In this document: positions 34,595-47,389 of the stretch, piece after piece | Numbering within the stretch: the stretch's first letter is position 1 | Layout of the letters: each line of letters opens with the position of its first letter | The notes under the pieces: model-generated | What the model was told of the DNA's origin: nothing | Seen by the model: the letters and a program-made list of their open reading frames with translations, nothing else | The model's database searches: none | DNA from: Bufo bufo | Taxonomy: Eukaryota > Chordata > Amphibia > Anura > Bufonidae | Assembly: GCF_905171765.1 (NCBI RefSeq) | Contig: NC_053397.1 | Coordinates: 118,044,378-118,108,377, forward strand | DNA length: 64,000 nucleotides | Direction: 5' to 3' | Made by a program: the position numbers and the translations under genes

Positions 34595-36214
34595 CAGTTG
34601 CAAGAAAAAGTATGTGAACCCTTTGTAATGATATGGATTTCTGCACAAATTGGTCATAAAATGTGATCTGATCTTCATCTAAGTGACAACAATAGACAAT
34701 CACAGTCTGCTTAAACTAATAACACACAAAGAATTAAATGTTACCATGTTTTTATTGAACACACCATGTAAACATTCACAGTGCAGGTGGAAAAAGTATG
34801 TGAACCCTTGGATTTAATAACTGGTTGAACCTCCTTTGGCAGCAATAACTTCAACCAAACGTTTCCTGTAGTTGCAGATCAGACGTGCACAACGGTCAGG
34901 AGTAATTCTTGACCACTCCTCTTTACAGAACTGTTTCAGTTCAGCAATATTCTTGGGATGTCTGGTGTGAATCGCTTTCTTGAGATCATGCCACAGCATC
35001 TCAATCGGGTTGAGGTCAGGACTCTGACTGGGCCACTCCAGAAGGCGTATTTTCTTCTGTTTAAGCCATTCTGTTGTTGATTTACTTCTATGCTTTGGGT
35101 CGTTGTCCTGTTGCAACACCCATCTTTTGTTGAGCTTCAGCTGTTGGACAGATGGCCTTAAGTTCTCCTGCAAAATGTCTTGATAAACTTGGGAATTCAT
35201 TTTTTCCTTCGATGATAGCAATCAGTCCAGGCCCTGACGCAGCAAAGCAGCCCCAAACCATGATTCCCCCACCACCATACTTCACAGTTGGGATGAGGTT
35301 TTGATGTTGGTGTGCTGTGCATCTTTTTCTCCATACATAGTGTTGTGAGTTTCTTCCAAACAACTCAACTTTGGTTTCATCTGTCCACAGAATATTTTGC
35401 CAGTACTGCTGTGGAACATCCAGGTGCTCTTGTGCAAACTGTAAACGTGCAGCAATGTTTTTTTTAGGACAGCAGTGGCTTCCTCTGTGGTATCCTCCCA
35501 TGAAATCCAATCTTGTTTAGTGTTTTACGTATCGTAGATTCGCTAACAGGGATGTTAGCATATGCCAGAGACTTTTGTAAGTCTTTAGCTGACACTCTAG
35601 GATTCTTCTTCACCTAATTGAGCAGTCTGCGCTGTGCTCTTGCAGTCATCTTTACAGGACGGCCACTCCTAGGGAGAGTAGCAGCAGTGCTGAACTTTCT
35701 CCATTTATAGACAATTTGTCTTACCGTGGACTGATGAATAGCAAGGCTTTTGGAGATACTTTTATAACCCTTTCCAGCTTTATGCAAGTCAACAATTCTT
35801 AATCGTAGGTCTTCTGAGAGCTCTTTTGTGCGAGGCATCATTCACATCAGGCAATGCTTCTTGTGAAAAGCAAACCCAGAACTGGTGTTTGTTTTTTATA
35901 GGGCAGGGCAGCTGTAACCAACACCTCCAATCTCATCTCATTGATTGGACTCCAGTTGGCTGACACCTCACTCCAATTAGCTCTTGGAGATGTCATTAGT
36001 CTAGGGGTTCACATACTTTTTCCACCTGCACTGTGAATGTTTACATGGGGTGTTCAATAAAAACATAGTAACATGTAATTCTTTGTGTGTTATTAGTTTA
36101 AGCAGACTGTGATTGTCTATTTTTGTGACTTAGATGAAGATCAGATCACATTTTATGACTAATTTGTTCAGAAATCCATATCATTTCAAAGGGTTCACAT
36201 ACTTTTTCTTGCAA

Positions 36215-36217
<3 letters not shown>
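34595..36217 (-). mobile_element. Tc1-like element in the 3' LTR (1,623 bp)
   Basis: Ends cagttgcaagaaaaagtatg / inverse, TA at 34,593-34,594 and 36,218-36,219, terminal inverted repeats of about 215 bp with outer and inner aaaaagtatgtgaaccc repeats. Same family as 53,693-55,312 but inserted at a different position of the LTR, hence an independent event. Confidence 0.95.
34814..35841 (-). pseudogene. Tc1 transposase (DD34E), stop and frameshifts
   Basis: Starts [20 protein letters not shown] (35,841) with the N-terminal helix-turn-helix ([17 protein letters not shown]). An in-frame stop at 35,614 follows RAQRRLLN. The catalytic domain continues in other frames: [15 protein letters not shown] (35,088-35,510), then LQQDNDPKHRSKS and [11 protein letters not shown] (34,814-35,221), 34 residues between the second Asp and Glu. 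At least two shifts, one near the A-run at 35,200-35,210. Ends KGGSTSY at 34,814. Confidence 0.92.
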
Positions 36218-36239
<22 letters not shown>

Positions 36240-36252
<13 letters not shown>

Positions 36253-36492
36253 AAAATAATGGCGGCACTGGAAACAAGTAGTATGGGTGCTACGTCCAGG
36301 GATATAGCTGCTTACCCCAGATGAACAGAGATGAAACAAGGACAGCACTCCAAGTAAAAAAGTGGTATTTAATCCATGCAGATGGCAACGTTTCAGCTCA
36401 AACACTTGAAAAAGGCTCTTGTTTGAGCTGAAACGTTGCCATCTGCATGGATTAAATACCACTTTTTTACTTGGAGTGCTGTCCTTGTTTCA

Positions 36493-36500
<8 letters not shown>
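36240..36500. mobile_element. Fold-back element in the (TA)n of the 3' LTR
   Basis: 36,329-36,495 is an almost perfect inverted repeat: agatgaaacaaggacagcac at the left pairs with gtgctgtccttgtttcatct at the right, around the centre cttgaaaaaggctct. Each arm contains the motif gagctgaaacgttgcc. A unique ~85-bp tail precedes the palindrome (36,245-36,328; cggcactggaaacaagtag). (TA)n lies on both sides. A relative of different sequence sits in the 5' LTR at 48,316-48,595. No gene. Confidence 0.75.
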
Positions 36501-36542
<42 letters not shown>

Positions 36543-36617
36543 TCACAGAAGGGGGCACAGATATATATTCTAAGGGGGCACAGATTCTAAGGGGGAACAG
36601 TCTAAAGGGGGCACAGA

Positions 36618-36654
<37 letters not shown>

Positions 36655-36933
36655 GTATATATATATACATATATATACCCCCATACACATCATCATAAGG
36701 GGTCCCAGCTATATATTCTAAGGGGGCACAGTCTAAAGGGGGCACATATTTCCCACAGGGGCCACCATGAGCCCCTGTGGGCACCCATGGGCAGACGTGC
36801 GCAGATGCTGGGCACATCTGCGCACATCATCCCATGATATGGTGGTCAATGTATGCATATATACCATACATGCATGCACGTGTTTGCATGCATGCATGGA
36901 TATATATGCATACGACTCAACTCTTCCTCAACA

Positions 36934-36942
36934 ATCCCCCTG
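36934..36942 (-). promoter_or_regulatory. Polypurine tract (plus-strand DNA primer)
   Basis: On the element strand the bases directly before the 3' LTR read caacaggggga then t, a short G-rich purine run in the position where retroviral RNase H leaves the plus-strand primer. Assigned by position. Confidence 0.7.
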
Positions 36943-37936
36943 TTGTCGGGAATACGACAATATATCTTGGGGGAAAGGGTTGAGATATATTTGCAGCCCC
37001 CTCATCCCCATCCTTGGTGATAGTTCAGGAAGAACTGTAGTGTCCAACAGATTCTTAGGTACTTAGACATCACCCCTCCAGACTTCCTCCGACCTGCCGT
37101 TCACCGTAACCTACTCCTCCATCCACCGGGCACACCATCTTCTTCTTTAGAACTTTCTTGACATCTTTTGCCTTGATCGTTTCTGTATCAGTCCCTCCTA
37201 CTGTCATCTTTCTTGACTTTCGGAGCGGCTTGACCCTTGCAGTCTTTGACTGGTCTTCCTTACAGGTAACTGTCTTCCGGTGTTACGGTGTTAGCCACCC
37301 CTGGTGTTGGGGTGGCCACACCCTCACTATCTCTCGGCAATGCTGCCGATCTTCAGGTCCGGCCCGCCCCCAAGGAATCTGGAGCGGGTTGACCTTTACA
37401 ACCTTAGTCTTTTACTGCGCCAACTTTCAAGTACGACTTTTGTCCAACATCTCGTGTTCCGTCCTGGTGGGTGTGGTTCTCCCATGGACAGATTAGTAGG
37501 TCTTTACAAGGCAGGTCAGATTTTTCATTGAGCGAGGTGATGTCATGGAACCTAAATTCTAACTGTGGAGAACACCTCCGCCACACTACACATCCAGCCC
37601 TTCCCTTATGAACTTCACCGTTCCAGGGTTCAAGGTGGCAAATGGCAAACAGAGGGGGCCTGTCCCTGTCGTGCCCTAATCTAATCCCCATTCACACAAA
37701 ATATATATCACAGTTCCCCTTCCTCTCCTCCAACCCACCTAAACCCAAAGACATTTGTATACAATACTATGAGGTCTCAGGAGGGGGCTGTGTGTACCTC
37801 CCAAAACCTCATACGCACCAGTCCAATATCCATCACATGGGGTCTCAGGATAAATTTGAGATTTTCCATCCTGAATCCCCCCCCACACCAATTGTCCTGT
37901 CCTTAGGATCTTTCTCGGCTTCAGGACTTGGTGAAA
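36943..37936 (-). other. Unassigned region between env and the 3' LTR
   Basis: About 1 kb with no recognised gene. On the minus strand a lysine-rich open stretch of about 64 codons ends at TGA 37,070-37,072 (contains TETIKAKDVKKVLKKKMVC); it could be the tail of an accessory gene, since complex retroviruses of fish and foamy viruses carry genes here, but nothing identifies it. The block 37,300-37,390 is GC-rich. Confidence 0.35.
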
Positions 37937-40828
37937 TCAAGTCCTGAGCCTCCGGCGACTGTGTTCGTGAAGTGCTGTCTGGTTCTCCAGAAGCACTATC
38001 ACCGGGTGTATCAGTAAATTGAAAAACGAGGTTGCCTTAGGACTGTATCCAGAAAGACTCTCCCACCATGAGATCTTTGAGTCCATGTCCAATGCAGTGG
38101 CAACCGCGGTAATTTTCGTCCGGTCATGGGTAAGTCAGATGGTGGCCTGTTTCTCCGTTTCCTGAAGCTGTTGTAAGATTTCTTCCTCTTGGCTGAAGTC
38201 CAACAGGAGCTGTTTAAGTTCTTTGCCGAAGCCAAGGGGAATCTTCTGAAGTCTCACGGGAACATCGGGCGAATGTCGAGTCTTCTTTCTGGGGTAATTG
38301 GGGTTCTTCCTTGCTGCTCTGCGACGTCCAGACCTAGAACGGGGCTAAGGGTACACTACGCTCCGGGGAAGAGTATTCCTCGCTCGGTACAATTAAATCC
38401 ATAAATTTTATACGACCCATTATTCCCTTGGTACCAACACCAATATCCCTGTCCCAAGTATTTTAAGGAGGATGAAGGTATTGGGTTGACCTTCATCTCA
38501 CAGGTCCCCTCGGTGTTCCAACACTGGTGCCTAAGCACCCGATCCCGACCACCCTGATATAGGATGGCATCCTCTCTCAACCAACATCCTTCTGTGTCAA
38601 ACAAAGAAGGATGGCCTAATTTATAGGTTAGAAAGCTCGAGGGGAGCTGGGGGTGAAGTACCGTTCGGTTGTTCATCACCGTACCTAGATTGATGACACT
38701 GTATCCCTGTCTGAGGCGACCGGACACAGGTGCCAAGGACGAAGCAGTACAGGTTGAATTTCGACATCCATGCCACTGAACCACCCACCAGTTGGTATGG
38801 TTGATGGCGAAAGGAGAGATCAGTGGACTTATTCGCTGGGCGGAGGTTGAATAGGAAGTGGCCGTTGTGTAACGCTGAGACAATATGTTTAAGGTTGTCC
38901 GAGAGTTCGCTTTGGACCTGCGTACATGCCAGAGCAAGCTGAGCCCGATCCTGCTCCTCCAACAGACCCACAACTAACCTCCTAAACTTCTCACGTATAG
39001 CAGAAGATAGAGAGGTAGTGGCATCGATGTGCGAATGCTGTAAACCCTCTTGGACGTGGTTTACATCAAGCTGGGTCTTGAATCCTTCCCCGGCGTGTCG
39101 CGCAACCTCCCCAAGCTTATTTCTCAGGACTTCCATATCCATAGTGTTCAGGGCGCCCACTCCCAAAGCACCTCCGCCAAGTCCCATAGCCACTAGATCT
39201 CTCCTCTCCCTGTTCTTCCTACGTAGGGAGTCGTCTTTTCTTACCTCTTGCCCCGCCTCTATCCAACCTCTCACCATGTCAATTTGGTTCCTAACAAACT
39301 CCTCACACCTGTGATCCCAATGGTCAACTCGGAAGTCATCTACGGAAATTCTCCAGGTAAACAGGATGAATTTGGCATCCGTGATGATTTTCCAGGGGGA
39401 TGACAGTTGAGGAGCTACAGGATCTGCCAATTGATGGATAGGGGCAGTGCAAGAGTCCGAATGCGGTTTTACCGGTTGGAGATCTGTATCGTAGGAGACC
39501 CTCACCACTGTTGCACAGATCTGTCCCCTTCCTTTGAAGGGATACCACTGATCGTTTTCTCCAGCCTGATACACTAGCTTCCCTACAGGTTTGGTTTGGG
39601 ACAGATAGACCCACTGAGTAAAGGTCCAGCATCCTTTGTCTGCTGCCTCACAAAAAGGCCACTTAAACGGACCATCTATATTAATGTCAAAGTTAATATC
39701 TCTGCCCCTGGAGTCCTTCCAATCGTAAGACACATACCTACCCCAGTATTCTTCAGTCATAGGAGTACCGTCCATCCATACAGCCACCGTAGGGGTGTCT
39801 ACCCCGTTGCACACCAAATCCCAACTCCAGGGATTAGTGTCCAACATCACCATCTGGGTTTCTTGCTCCCAGTGAGCATACGTAACAAAATAGTATTCTG
39901 TCACCTCAGAAACACAGTTGTCTCTCATGATGGTGATCATGAAAGACCGTATGAATGGAGATCCCTTTAACTGAGCATACCTAGGGTCCTTGGCGTCGGT
40001 CCGGACCTTTAAAACTGTGGCTCGATATAAGCCTTCCAGTTTTACCAGACCGCTCTTATCATTCCAGATGGCCTGACCAGAGTCACTGCAGTTTAACTTT
40101 AACATCATTATACTGGTTCGTAAGTAATCAGTGGACAAATGTCCCTGAACGTAACTGGATTCCCTGGTGATAATCATCTGGGAATCCCTCAACATGCAAT
40201 AAGCCTTCAGGGTGCCTTTTACTGGAATGGGCCTATCAAAATATGTCCTAACCCTTAACCTGTCCTGGCTATCCTTCTCCAGGAAGGTAGCCTTCAGGAT
40301 GTGCCAACCGCTGTACTCTGCCCCAGTGACATCTTCAGGACTCAGCATTCCCTCCTTGGTGCACAACACCGTGGTAGTGTTGGCTCTCACTTGCTGGTAT
40401 GGGTTCAAGTGTGGGTCCCTAGACACCAATCTTAAGGATTTGATAGGTGTAGGGTCCGAGTCCTGAAAATGCCTGAATTCCTTGAGACAGAGGGCGTGTA
40501 AGTCATGTTGAATGGTAGACACATTCTCTACTGGGGTATAATGCTGAATTACACCGTTGGCAAAACCCTCTCTCTGGAAACCATACAGATACCACTGACC
40601 TGATGTAAAGGTGAAGTTCTCCTATGGTTTCCGGATTTTGCCACCCAAACATTCCACCATTAAAAGACCGGGTCCATTAAGTGATATGTTAGCCATATCA
40701 ATGTTAGTCCCCAGGCCCTCCCCTGAAGAGGCCGATCCTGCCATCATCATGCTTACCACCAGTGTCACAAGCTGGAGACGTATCCCGTTCAGAGGACGCC
40801 TAGCTCTTCCCTGGCCAAGTGGTCCCAT
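37937..40828 (-). pseudogene. Retroviral env (SU + TM), broken
   Basis: About 960 codons. From 40,828, MGPLGQGRARRPLNGIRLQL leads into a hydrophobic leader (QLVTLVVSMMMAGSASS), then a TAG at 40,622-40,624. The frame then stays open through SU for more than 500 codons, with many Cys and several N-glycosylation sites. A furin-type site RRKNRERR (39,201-39,223) precedes the Gly/Ala-rich fusion-peptide-like DLVAMGLGGGALGVGALN. A coiled-coil-like region follows. Near 38,820-38,860 the frame shifts; TM continues in another frame with paired Cys (HGCRNSTCTAS, CWLREDAILYQGG), then shifts again before a hydrophobic segment near 37,980-38,030 and a basic tail ending at TGA 37,937. The protein would mediate receptor binding and membrane fusion; this copy is interrupted. 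Confidence 0.85.
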
Positions 40829-41074
40829 GGCGTATCTCCCTCTTGTGCTCTGTAATTAGATGGAGTGTGATAAGTGGAATGGATTCGCCATCGACCCACC
40901 AAGCCCTATTACCCCACCTTTCACCCAACTCAGAACAGTATGCGTTATTGAGTTGGGGAAGCCCGGGTAGCTTTGGCTTGGTCGATGTGAATCCACAAGA
41001 GTTCCTGCCGTCTACGGGATTTCTTTTTGTTCGTGATTGGCCTTTGTACCTTCAGCATGGTGTCTCCCATTACT

Positions 41075-44000
41075 TCAAGGACATTGTATGGTCCTTCCCA
41101 GTTTGGGTACCATGGGCCAGGCCCAACGGAAGACTTTCACCATCACCATTTCTCCTACAGCAGGCATTGGTGTTTCCCCCTGTAGGTATGGTTTGTGTAA
41201 CCGTATTGCTGCGTGAGGCAGTAGCTCCTTCAGGTTCTGTTGAACCTGTTGGAGAAACATGTCTCTGGCGATGGCATCCTTTGTGGGCTCCGACACTTGG
41301 GGTTCGTTGGGTAGACATAGGGGCATCTTACGTCCGGTCATCAGTTCATACGGGGAGATACCGGTACTGGAGGCTTCGGTGGCTCGTATACCCATTAGCA
41401 CGGCTGGCAGATAGGTTACCCAAGAGGAACCCTTCTCCAGCAGCACCTTGGAAAGCCGGGTTTTGATGGTCCGGTTTATCCGCTCCACGAAGCCCGCTGA
41501 CTGAGGGTGATAAGGCACATGAAACCTTTGTTTTATGTCTAAGAGACCACAAAGCGCTTTCATTACCTTACCCGTGAAATGGGTCCCTCTGTCTGATTCT
41601 ATCACTCTGGGGATACCCCATCGTGACAGAACCTGTTCCCAGAGAACACGGGCAGTGGTGGTAGCTGTATCATTGACCATGGGGATGGCTTCTACCCATT
41701 TCGAGAAGACATCCACTATTACCAGTGCGTAACAGCAGTTACGACTTCCGGTCGGTAATGGTCCAATAAAATCTATTTGTATCGCGGACCACGGACCATC
41801 AGCAGGTGGGACTCGCTGTAACAACGGCTTCAGGGCTGACGCCCTTGGGTTGACTTGAGCACACACCAGGCACTGTTGAGTAGCCTCCTCTACTGAATTG
41901 GACATCCCTGGCCAGTATAATTTGTCTCTCAGGAGAGGCAAGAGTTTATTCCGGCCGAGGTTTCCAAACAGTTGGTGGTTCAATCGCGTCAGCTCTGCTT
42001 GCAGATGCTGCGGGACCACCGGAAGAGGGAGTTGCTGAGTACCAGTATCGTAACACAAGATCCCTTGCTGTACAGACCAGGGGTGTTGTGGTGATTTGAT
42101 ATGTGTCATTAGAAGAGGATCCTTAGTTTGTTCCTCTTCAAATGACATCGGGCCGTCACTCAGATTGATACGTGCTGCAATCCGGTGAGTTGGTAGTGGC
42201 CCCATGCCTGGTTCCCGGAGGGTACCAGACACTGCCGCTAGTTTAGCCAGCTCGTCTGCCTTATTGTTACCCATTATCAAAGGTTCATCGCCTTTTTGAT
42301 GCGCCGGGATTTTGATAATGGCTGCTTCCGTCATGTGTGCCATGCCCCACTCCCACAGCTCCTTCAGGACCGACACATGAGCCAGAGGTTTGTTTTGACT
42401 GTCCACAAATCCTCTCCTCTTTCATATGTCAAGATGCAGGGTGAGGGAGCGAACTACATACAAGCTGTCGCTATATATAGTTTGTTTCCCTGGGGGCTGA
42501 AGAAGCAGAGCTTCTTTAACCGCCTCTAGCTCTGCTCGCTGTGCCGACATGTGACCCGGTAACCTGACAAGACTCTGGGTACCAGTGGTCACATCCAGCA
42601 CAGCAAAACCCGTGACATATTCCCCCTCCAGATAGAATCGAGAGCCATCGACAAAGATGACTCTGTCATCTGGACGTCTGTCGGTTCTGAACATCTGTGG
42701 AGAGTCGTCCTGTTCTGGTTGACCACAGTCATGTCCGGTTCCAGTTAGGTTTAGCAACTGAGACAGAACATACTTGGCCTTGTGGTCCACCTGCAGTTTC
42801 CGGCCACTGAGATCGGATGATTCATCTCCCAAATCTCTGTTGGGAGACTCCAGGGAGAGTATCACGGAGCAAGAGGGCTAAAGGAGAATGTGGAGTCTGC
42901 AAGGTGAGGGGTCGGAAGCCTACAATATGCTCGGTAGTCTTGACGGCATAGTGTATGGCTGCCAGTTGTTTGGCACATTCATCGAACCCTCGTTCGATGG
43001 GCGAAAGTAGCCTGGAGAAATATCCCAGCGGTCTGGTCTCATACCCTACTTTCTGAAGAAGGACCGCTGCAATAGACTCCATCCCTGCATGCGCCTGTAT
43101 GACCATTTCCCCATCTGGATGTGGAGTGGCCAACACAGGTGCCGAGGAAAGATCTCTTTTCAAATTTGAAAAGGCCTCCTCCTGCGCATCGGACCAACCT
43201 TTGATTGAGGGTTCTTCTCCTCGAAGGAGCTCATAGTGAGATTTTGCTTTGGCAGCGAAATCCTCTATGAATTCCCTCATGAAGTTGGCCACCCCCAGGA
43301 ATTTTCTCAACTCCTGAAGAGTGCTGGGTCTGGGTAATTTCACCATGGCTTCCACACGGGCAGTCATGATTCCTTTGGTTCCAAAGGGAATTTGGACCCC
43401 AAGGAAAGTTACCTCCGCTTTGGCCAAATTTGCCTTATGGGGACTTAGCTTGAGCCCTGACTTTGCCAGGAGTCCCAGCTGCTCTCTCAACAGAACCAAG
43501 TGTTCCATCCACGTATTGTAGAAGGCATTCCGGCCATGAGAACACACTCAGTGCCTGATGAAAATACGTGGGGCTGCTGTGTAACCCCTGGGGCAGTACA
43601 GCAAACATGTACTGTTTGTTCCCCACCGTAAAGGCAAATTTGTACCGGCATGACTCCATGAGTTCAATGGAGAAGAACCCGTTAGCAACATCTAGATTCG
43701 AGAATACGCGGCTTTTGTCACTTATTCTGGCCATGATGTCGGGAGTCTGGGCCACCACTGGAGCTGACATTGGGGTGTATTTATTGAGGATCCGGAGGTC
43801 TATGGTGAGCCTCCATGCACTAGTGTCCTTTTTCTTGACTGGCCAGAGGGCATTGTTGCATTTTGAATTACCCTCAATAACCACACCCCTAGTCTTCAAT
43901 TCCTGGACCGTGTCCATAATTGAATGGGTGGCTTCCGGTGGAAATCGGTATTGGCGTTGAGGTGGAGGGTCAGGACCCTGAATGTCCACCTGAACACCAA

Positions 44001-44562
44001 TCAGTCTGCCACAGTCATTTTTGCTCTGGGCCCACAGTTCGGGATGCTCGTATACAATAGGCTCCAGGTCTAGATTGTGTGAGATCTCAGGCCACTTGTG
44101 TTCGAGCATGTCAGTAGAATTTTCTACTGCTTGCAAAGGTGGTCCCAGACAATGGCATTGGATGACAGACACCTTAGCTCGCCTGGGACCCTTCAACACC
44201 ATACAATTTGCCAGATCCAGGATCCACCCATTTTGTGTCATTAAATCGGTTCCTATAATGTTGTCAGAACCGGGGTAATACCACATGGGGATCCTAAGGG
44301 TCATGTAACTGGTGATCTGGACGATTATTTCCTCTATTCTGTAGGCCTTCACTCCCCCTTGTTGGTGATCAAATCCGATCACCACACAATGAGGGCTGTT
44401 GGGATGTAAATCATGTTTGACATTGGTAATGGAAATTTCCGCACCAGTGTCAAGCATGATTTCAGCATCCTGATTTTTGATTTTGGCCTTTATGTGGGGT
44501 CTCCCTGAAGAATCCAGTATGATGGGACATACTGGCGCCAGATCTTTAGGGATCCCTGATCT
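41075..44562 (-). pseudogene. Retroviral pro-pol (protease, RT, RNase H, integrase), broken
   Basis: In the same frame as gag, after its TGA. Protease: MLDTGAEISI near 44,457-44,428. Reverse transcriptase: WRLTIDLRILNKY, VLPQGLHSSPTYFHQAL and, where the YxDD active site lies, LLQYVDGTLG (43,505-43,516), with Gly for the last Asp and a frame change beside it. The thumb/connection continues at 42,822-43,547; a second shift is near 42,865. RNase H: VIFVDGSRFY, AELEAVKEAL, YSDSLYVV, then TGA at 42,422 and, in frame, NNKADELAKLA. Integrase (41,075-42,000): zinc domain with CLVC but one His position altered (GNLG), catalytic IQIDFIGPL, IESDRGTHF and FVERINRTIK with 35 residues between second Asp and Glu. 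Functions: polyprotein cleavage, genome copying, integration. Confidence 0.93.
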
Positions 44563-46465
44563 TCAATCAATTTCCACCAGACTCCCAGTAGGTACTTGTG
44601 AGGTACATACTGCCACTTGTGGGTTCTTGCTATGGAACCTTGGTGTGGATTCTGGGGATTCCACACCCCTTACCGAACGTGCTGGAACATTCACTACAGC
44701 CACACGTTTTGGTGTCTGGACCTGTGAATGTCCCATATTTCTCTCAACATATTCCCCCACTGATTTGGCATAATTAGGTTTCATCTTGAAACCATTATTA
44801 TTGCCCGTTCTCTCAGGATTTGTCCGGTTATTACGTGGCCATTGTGGACAATTCCTCTTTATGTGCCCGTATTGTAAACACAGGAAGCATCGAATGCTTC
44901 CTGTCCTTTCCAATGGCGGGGCCGTGGGGCAAACAGCTGAATTACCCTTTGTGTGCTGTACCCGTTCATCTTGAGATGTATCGTGTACAGGCGCATGCTC
45001 CGTTACTTTGACAGATTTCTTATTGAGCAGTGTATCCTGTTTGCACTGCTCAATAATCATAGCAGCATCCGTGAGGGATGGCTCCCTAGCTGCACTCAAC
45101 CGGATTGCAGTGTCAAGGTATGGGAGTTTTTCCACAAACATACGTATCATACCCTGTGGAATTCCAATACCTTGATCCTTTGTAACCCTTCTGTACATTG
45201 CTTCAAACCGACTACACATAGACAAAGGTTCGTCATGTACAGTGGGTTTGAACTTGGACAGGATATCTGGAGTGACGTCCCAATGGCCCGTTGCCAGTCT
45301 CATGAGCATGGAGAGACGTTCCTCCTTGTCATAAAACTGTCTATTCATGGGTTGCGTCCCCCCGTTACCTCATACCTTTGGTTTAGGTGTGTAGGTAACC
45401 ATAACTTGAATAACTCCATGCGGTATTCGGGGGCCACTGAATACTTGTTACAGTGACCCTCGAATATATCACATGAAGTGAACGGATCTACACTGGGATC
45501 ATATTTTGGGATCTCTTTGCAGATCCGTAACAGGAAGTTTATCCTTTCCATACTGGAATGGTTAGGATAAAAGTCTTCCTGTCTTTCCGGACGCGTTGGT
45601 GGATTGGAAGTGGTAAATGGCCAACCACTTTCCTCTCTCCAATTGTTGTCCTGTTCCTGGAATCGGCTGCTGTACCTATTCTCCCTGGGTGTTTGGGTGA
45701 AAGGTAGCGTCCGTTACACCTGTCCCCTAGTGTCTACTGCGTCGGATGTTTGATCCGTGGGAGACCTTGGCGCCATCGTCACTGTCTCCCCCTGTGCCGT
45801 TCCCGAAACACAAACCTGTTTCGTGGGCACCATACTGTTAGCATCAGGCTGTGACAGATTGGAGATGACTTGCTGTAAATCCGCAATGGTTTGCGTTTTC
45901 GCAGTCAGGTCCTCTCGAAGTTGAACAATCAGGTTATCCGTAGATACCGCATTGTTCCTAAACTGATTTATCTCAGTGTACAGTCTGAGCAGCTCCTTGT
46001 CCATGTCAGAGTAGAAACTCTCCTTGTCCGAGAGTCTAGACTCTAACACGCAAATCTCCCTGCCCCTCTCGACCGTACACTGGGACTTCTCTTGTAATTG
46101 TGTTTGTAATGTGTGTAACTGTTTAATGTTCTCAACACAACAATTGCAGTGAAAGTTTGCTGTGTTGGAAACTTCCTCTGCCTTTGTTGTGCTGTTAAGT
46201 GTTTCAAGATGTTCTGGCTTCCAAATGATATCCTCAAAAGTGTGGACCAATTTGGCTAACATTTGGAGCCGTTTTTGTTTTTTTTGAACACACTATGATT
46301 AATGCAGAGTTTATCATGAGCGTATGCCTGGTCCAATAGAGTGGACCATAGCAGCTCAGTGGATTTGTAAGTGGTGGGGATGATGGGGTTGTATGTGCTA
46401 TGTTTGCTGAGGTGTTGCAGTGTGGAGAAGTTCATACTCACTTTTTGACGAGAGGCCATCTTCAT
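44563..46465 (-). pseudogene. Retroviral gag, two frameshifts and a stop
   Basis: Start at 46,465 or 46,459 (MKMASRQKVSMNFSTLQHL). A shift in an A-rich run near 46,280 leads into MLAKLVHTFEDIIWKPEHLE (46,262), a long heptad-like coiled-coil region (LQTQLQEKSQCTVERGREI; ELLRLYTEINQF). TAA at 45,714-45,716 interrupts, then capsid-like sequence (KEIPKYDPSVDPFTSCDIFE) follows; a G-run near 45,355 shifts the frame again. The last part (44,563-45,348) has capsid helices (MNRQFYDKEERLSMLM) and one nucleocapsid knuckle CFLCLQYGHIKRNC (CX2CX4HX4C). The gene ends at TGA 44,563-44,565, with pol in the same frame. A coiled coil before capsid is unlike typical gammaretroviruses. Gag forms the particle and binds RNA. 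Confidence 0.88.
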
Positions 46466-46844
46466 TGGTGTCGTTGGTTGTACTGTGTTGCTGCGTGGAG
46501 GAGGTCCTTCAATATTCGGAACGCCTTCTCCCGACCAGCCAGACGACTTCTGTTCGGCTCCAATGACGATGGTTCTCTCCTCAGTGGTGTAGGTGATGAC
46601 TTCTCTCCAGTTCAGTGGGCGTGTAAGGGAATCAAAAAATATTAATACACAAAAATCAGAAAAGATTTTAGATTCTCTGCTGTAGAGATTGTTCTGTGTC
46701 TAGTTCTGATTGAGAAAACCGCTTTACCTGTCCGAACCCTCAGGCTATGGACGCTCAGAATCCACTGACCGCGTCCCTCCCACCTGATTAGTTCACAGCG
46801 GAAGCGATTTTTCTCCCCAAAACCAAACACAGATACAAATTCCT
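46466..46844 (-). other. Retroviral leader (between primer site and gag)
   Basis: About 380 bp of noncoding sequence, where a packaging signal and splice donor would be expected; none can be identified with confidence. Confidence 0.5.
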
Positions 46845-46848
46845 AGCA

Positions 46849-46865
46849 GTGGGCCTGGCTCGCCA
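46849..46865 (-). promoter_or_regulatory. Primer-binding site resembling tRNA-Arg
   Basis: One base inside the 5' LTR, the element strand reads tggcgagccaggcccac. The first 11 bases, tggcgagccag, match the complement of the 3' end of vertebrate tRNA-Arg(ACG), which ends ...ctggctcgcca; the rest diverges. Position and TGG start fit a retroviral primer site. The match to tRNA-Arg is from knowledge of that tRNA, not a search. Confidence 0.7.
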
Positions 46866-47389
46866 ATGTAAAGGGGGAATATTAATTACTAATATTTAGG
46901 CAAATATCACTAATTAATATTCATAAATAGGAGGAATCGTCTAGTGATTACCCCGCCTATTTATACCTTTATATAACAATAATACAATACTTTCACTATA
47001 CTTTACGCCAATCACTAAGCTAGCTGCATGCGCCTTACTAACCTAACTATCGCTAATAACTACACATTACACAGATAGTTATATATAAAACACAGTATTT
47101 ATTAATACCTAGTACATTAAGCCCGCAGTACACTAACAATACAGCACTAAATATACAGTACTAAACTACACTACACGGTTCCCAAATTCCACCCACAATC
47201 TAACTATACAATACACACACACACACAAATATTAACAGCCCACCCACCTGGTTCTATTTACTATCCCTATGGGGTACAACGAGGGTTGACAGTGGCGCTG
47301 CTGGGGTGAATACAGGCCACAGACTCAGAATGCAAGGGTAAATACCCTACAAGTGTTAGGGGTACAGAAAGGGGGTGTTTTATGGGTTG

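Larger units (their letters stand above)
33066..36933 (-). repeat. 3' LTR of the retrovirus (with Tc1 and a fold-back insert)
   Basis: Begins tgtaaagggggaatatt and ends cttcctcaaca on the plus strand, so TGTT...ACA on the element strand. Three parts match the 5' LTR: 33,066-34,594, 36,500-36,760 and 36,760-36,933. Removing the Tc1 (34,595-36,217) and the fold-back insert (about 36,240-36,500) gives an LTR near 2 kb, long for a retrovirus. The part 34,020-34,330 is GC-rich with strong hairpin potential (ggcgcgcgcgtgcgcc). Confidence 0.88.

Noticed and set aside
36419..36817. Ile/Tyr-rich open frames on both strands
   Set aside because: They are translations of (TA)n tracts.
38621..40522. Env open frame of 633 codons as a co-opted (syncytin-like) host gene
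   Set aside because: The leader has a stop at 40,622 and the frame shifts before the end of the TM subunit, so SU lacks its signal peptide and the protein lacks a membrane anchor. The open length is more simply chance survival.
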